DNA from: Salipiger pentaromativorans
GTDB lineage: Bacteria; Pseudomonadota; Alphaproteobacteria; Rhodobacterales; Rhodobacteraceae
Assembly: GCF_024721115.1 (NCBI RefSeq)
Contig: NZ_JAMDHK010000023.1
Location: 1 to 64,000, forward strand
Length of the DNA stretch: 64,000 bases
Reading direction: 5' to 3'
In this document: positions 61,647-64,000 of the stretch, in pieces
Layout: each line of letters begins with the position of its first letter
Position numbering within the stretch: position 1 is the stretch's first letter
Program-made: the position numbers and the translations under genes
Notes under the pieces: generated by a model
Seen by the model: the letters and a program-made list of their open reading frames with translations, nothing else
Told to the model about the DNA's origin: nothing
Database searches by the model: none

Positions 61647-62764
61647 TCCGCGTGCTCCATGCGCTTGATCGTGGCCACAGCGCCGGGTCCGGCCTCGAGC
61701 CGCTGGCCGCTTTCGACGTCGAACAGGTGAACCACCTCGGGCGGGACCGTCACGCCAACCTCCTGCCCCTCGGGCATCCGCTGCTTGTGCGCGGAGAGCA
61801 CCGAAAGCGGCACATCCTCGACCATCAGGTGATGCAGCCCGTCCGAGCCCATCTCTTCATAGAAATCGAACCGCGCCCGCAGCGCGCCCTCGCCCGGGGC
61901 GCAGAGCGCCAGCGCCTCGGGGCGCAGACCGATCTGCACCAGCCGCCCGTCGAACGCCCGTGCCGCCGCGGGGGTCAGCGCGATCCGGCTGCCGTCGGCA
62001 AGCGCCACGGCACTTTCGCCGGCCCGCACCTCACCCGACAGGAAATTCATCGCCGGCGACCCGATGAACCCGGCCACATAGGTGGTCGCGGGCCGGTTAT
62101 AGACCTCCTCCGGGGTGCCGACCTGGTCGATCGTGCCCTTGTTCATGATGACCATCCGGTCGGCCAGCGTCATGCCCTCGTGCTGATCGTGGGTGACAAA
62201 GACCGAGGTGGCGCCGATGCGGTTGTGAATGCGGCGGATTTCGTGCCGCATCTGTACGCGCAGCTTGGCGTCGAGGTTCGACAGAGGTTCGTCGAACAGA
62301 AAGACCTTGGGTTCGCGGATGATCGCACGGGCCATCGCCACGCGCTGGCGCTGCCCGCCGGACAACTGCCCCGGCTTGCGGTCGATGAACTCTTCCAGCC
62401 CGACCGACCGCGCCACCGCGCGCACCTTGGCGTCCCGTTCGGCGCGCTTCACACCCGCCACTTTCAGTGCGTAGCCGATGTTCCCGCCCACCGTCATATG
62501 CGGATAAAGCGCATAGTTCTGGAACACCATGGCGCAGCCGCGTTCGCGCGGCTCGAGATCGTTCACCACCGTTCCGGCGATGGCGATCTCGCCGCCGGAG
62601 ATGTCCTCGAGCCCCGCGATCATGCGCAGCAGCGTGGACTTGCCGCAGCCCGAAGGGCCAAGAATGACGATGAACTCGCCGTTGTGAATCGCGAGGTTCA
62701 CCCCATGGATCACCTCGTCCTTGCCATAGACTTTGCGGACGTCGCGGATGGAAATATCGGCCAC
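61643..62764 (-). CDS. ugpC: sn-glycerol-3-phosphate-type ABC transporter ATPase UgpC
   Basis: A 373-residue MalK/UgpC-family ATPase. Walker [10 protein letters not shown] (res ~36-44), Q-loop [11 protein letters not shown], signature [14 protein letters not shown], Walker [16 protein letters not shown] and H-loop [14 protein letters not shown]-like regulatory domain spans ~240-373. Start GTG at 62764 follows AAGGA. Serves the UgpA/UgpE permeases encoded just upstream. Related systems import glycerol-3-phosphate or sugars, so the substrate is not certain. Confidence 0.9.
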   Translation of the reverse strand: MADISIRDVRKVYGKDEVIHGVNLAIHNGEFIVILGPSGCGKSTLLRMIAGLEDISGGEIAIAGTVVNDLEPRERGCAMVFQNYALYPHMTVGGNIGYALKVAGVKRAERDAKVRAVARSVGLEEFIDRKPGQLSGGQRQRVAMARAIIREPKVFLFDEPLSNLDAKLRVQMRHEIRRIHNRIGATSVFVTHDQHEGMTLADRMVIMNKGTIDQVGTPEEVYNRPATTYVAGFIGSPAMNFLSGEVRAGESAVALADGSRIALTPAAARAFDGRLVQIGLRPEALALCAPGEGALRARFDFYEEMGSDGLHHLMVEDVPLSVLSAHKQRMPEGQEVGVTVPPEVVHLFDVESGQRLEAGPGAVATIKRMEHAE

Positions 62765-62775
62765 GGGTCGGTTCC

Positions 62776-63783
62776 TTATTTCTCGGTGCTGATGAGGCCG
62801 CGCACGAACCAGCGTTGCATGGCGACGACGACGACAATCGGCGGCAGCATCACCAGAAGCGATGCGGCCATGGCGACGTTCCATTTCGGAATGCCGCCGC
62901 CGGTGGTGTTGGCATTGGGAATGAGCGATCGCAGCTCGACCGCCACGACCTCATGCGCGGGGTCGGTGATGATCAGCAGCGGCCAGAGGAACTGGTTCCA
63001 GCCCGAGACGAACATGATGGTCGCCAGCGCCGCCATATTGGTGGCCGACAGCGGCACCAGAACGTCGCGCAGGAAGCGCAGGGGCCCGGCGCCGTCCATC
63101 TTGGCCGCCTCCACCAGCTCGTCGGGGATGGTCAGAAAGAACTGCCGGTAGAGAAAGGTGCCCGTCGCGGTGGCGATCAGCGGCATGATGAGGCCGGTAT
63201 AGGTGTTGAGCATGTTCCATTCGAGCGCCAGCTCGACACCCGACACCGCGTTGATCAGCCACGAGACCCCGGTCCAATCGAGGATCGCCTGAAACGGCGA
63301 CAGTGCGTTGGCGGCGACCGCATAGGTGGGCACGATGCGCACCTCCAGCGGCAGCATCAGCGTGATGAACACCAGCCAGAAGATCGGCATCCGCAGCCGG
63401 TGGTCGAAGAACACGATGCCGAAGGCGGTGATGCAGGCGATGACGATCTTGCCGATCACCACCCCGCTGGCGACGATGGCGGAGTTGATGAACTTGGACT
63501 GGAAATCGCGGCTGAACCACGCCTCCGAGATATTTTCCCAGAAATGAGATGAGATCGACAGGTTCGGCGGGATCTGGTTGACCTCCTGCACGGTCTGGGT
63601 CGCGGCGGCGAAGACCAGATAGATCGGTCCGAGCAGCAGCAGCAGGCCCGAGATCAGGATCGCGTGGGTGGCCAGGTTCATCCACGGCGTGTTCTCTACC
63701 AGCCCCGGACGCCGGCGCCGGGTGCGCCGGCGCGGGGCGGGAAGGATCTCGGAGGTGGCGAGGGGGAGCTCGGCTTGTGTCAT
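62776..63783 (-). CDS. ugpE: ABC transporter permease UgpE-like
   Basis: A 335-residue inner-membrane permease with six membrane helices and the EAA motif [36 protein letters not shown]. The N-terminal ~35 residues are a basic extension ([10 protein letters not shown]) longer than in E. coli UgpE. Its start overlaps the upstream permease stop (ATGA), and ugpC starts 11 nt after its stop. Confidence 0.9.
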   Translation of the reverse strand: MTQAELPLATSEILPAPRRRTRRRRPGLVENTPWMNLATHAILISGLLLLLGPIYLVFAAATQTVQEVNQIPPNLSISSHFWENISEAWFSRDFQSKFINSAIVASGVVIGKIVIACITAFGIVFFDHRLRMPIFWLVFITLMLPLEVRIVPTYAVAANALSPFQAILDWTGVSWLINAVSGVELALEWNMLNTYTGLIMPLIATATGTFLYRQFFLTIPDELVEAAKMDGAGPLRFLRDVLVPLSATNMAALATIMFVSGWNQFLWPLLIITDPAHEVVAVELRSLIPNANTTGGGIPKWNVAMAASLLVMLPPIVVVVAMQRWFVRGLISTEK

Positions 63784-64000
63784 GAGTAATGCACCCGGCG
63801 TTCGATGTAGCGGAACTGGACGAAGGTCAGCAGGATCACCAGGACCATCAGGATCACCGATTGCGCGGCGGCCGAGGAATAGTTCTGCCCCTCGAACCCA
63901 TCGACGTAGATCTTGTAGACCATCAGGTTCGTCGCCCGCGCCGGGCCGCCATTGGTCATGGTGTCGACGATGCCGAAGCTGTCGGTGAAGCTGTCGGTGA
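63780..64000 (-). CDS. ugpA: ABC transporter permease UgpA-like (partial, 3' end)
   Basis: The C-terminal ~72 codons of the first permease; the 5' part lies outside the window. Visible sequence includes DSFGIVDTMTNGGPARATNLMVYKIYVDGFEGQNYSSAAAQSVILMVLVIL, typical of UgpA, ending RVHYS. At the window edge a perfect 12-nt tandem duplication (AGCTGTCGGTGA twice) gives TDSFTDSF in the protein. The binding protein UgpB is expected beyond the edge. Confidence 0.85.
   Translation of the reverse strand, partial: TDSFTDSFGIVDTMTNGGPARATNLMVYKIYVDGFEGQNYSSAAAQSVILMVLVILLTFVQFRYIERRVHYS

Overview
The window is GC-rich bacterial chromosome from an alphaproteobacterium, most likely order Rhodobacterales (Roseobacter-type). 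The evidence is gene content and order: an atpI-atpB-atpE-b'-b operon beside the division-plane ATPase MipZ, serC followed by serA behind a serC-type leader RNA, the ffh/chorismate mutase/rpsP/rimM/trmD/rplS/rpmE block, a PuuE-OHCU decarboxylase fusion, and short intergenic repeats of the kind seen in this group. Most of it is ordinary densely packed chromosome. I found no tRNA or rRNA genes, CRISPR, prophage or intact insertion sequence.

Layout. 1-2400: a FadH-like enone reductase cut off right after its Fe-S cysteines, then a Crp/Fnr regulator behind a hairpin-rich leader and a 38-codon ORF. 2400-7211: msrB-msrA, queG, a glutathione transferase, a membrane-anchored winged-helix protein and small secreted proteins. 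7400-12170: urate/allantoin catabolism (permease, allA, allE, puuE fused to OHCU decarboxylase, divergent uraH). 12368-16271: smpB, a sulfurtransferase, an aminotransferase and small enzymes. 16337-23470: a nucleoside salvage operon (deoC, BMP-type binding protein, ABC ATPase, two permeases, cytosine deaminase). 23641-30268: smc, a GNAT, a lipoprotein, a multi-pass membrane protein with a persulfide-repressor-like operator, and an HdeD-like protein. 30287-33935: mipZ and the F0 operon. 34183-36798: an ArsR regulator, a DMT exporter with its LysR regulator, and a polyserine small protein.

37277-48087 is the translation block: ffh, five tandem GNAT acetyltransferases, chorismate mutase, rpsP, an OmpV-type porin, rimM, a sulfotransferase-like protein, an unknown membrane protein, trmD, another GNAT, rplS and rpmE. 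48214-50339 is a short accessory cassette of apparently lower GC (CMD-family protein, SDR, LysR). 50530-54207 encodes a rhodanese-loop/type II sulfide:quinone oxidoreductase fusion and a SulP transporter. 54154-58381 carries a PPP phosphatase, serA, serC and the serC leader. 58570-64000 holds a DadA-like oxidase, then a 2H phosphoesterase, an EEP hydrolase and ugpC-ugpE-ugpA (truncated by the window edge).

The strongest candidate for an under-described system is a dispersed sulfide/persulfide response. Two promoters, those of the membrane protein at 28339 and the SulP transporter at 52435, carry a perfect ATTC-N8-GAAT palindrome, the element I recall for SqrR/BigR-type persulfide-sensing repressors. 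The promoter of the SQR fusion carries a one-mismatch copy. All three share a GNATGTAT-like flank. The predicted chain is sulfide oxidation and sulfane-sulfur transfer in one polypeptide, plus two transporters; the repressor gene itself is not in the window.
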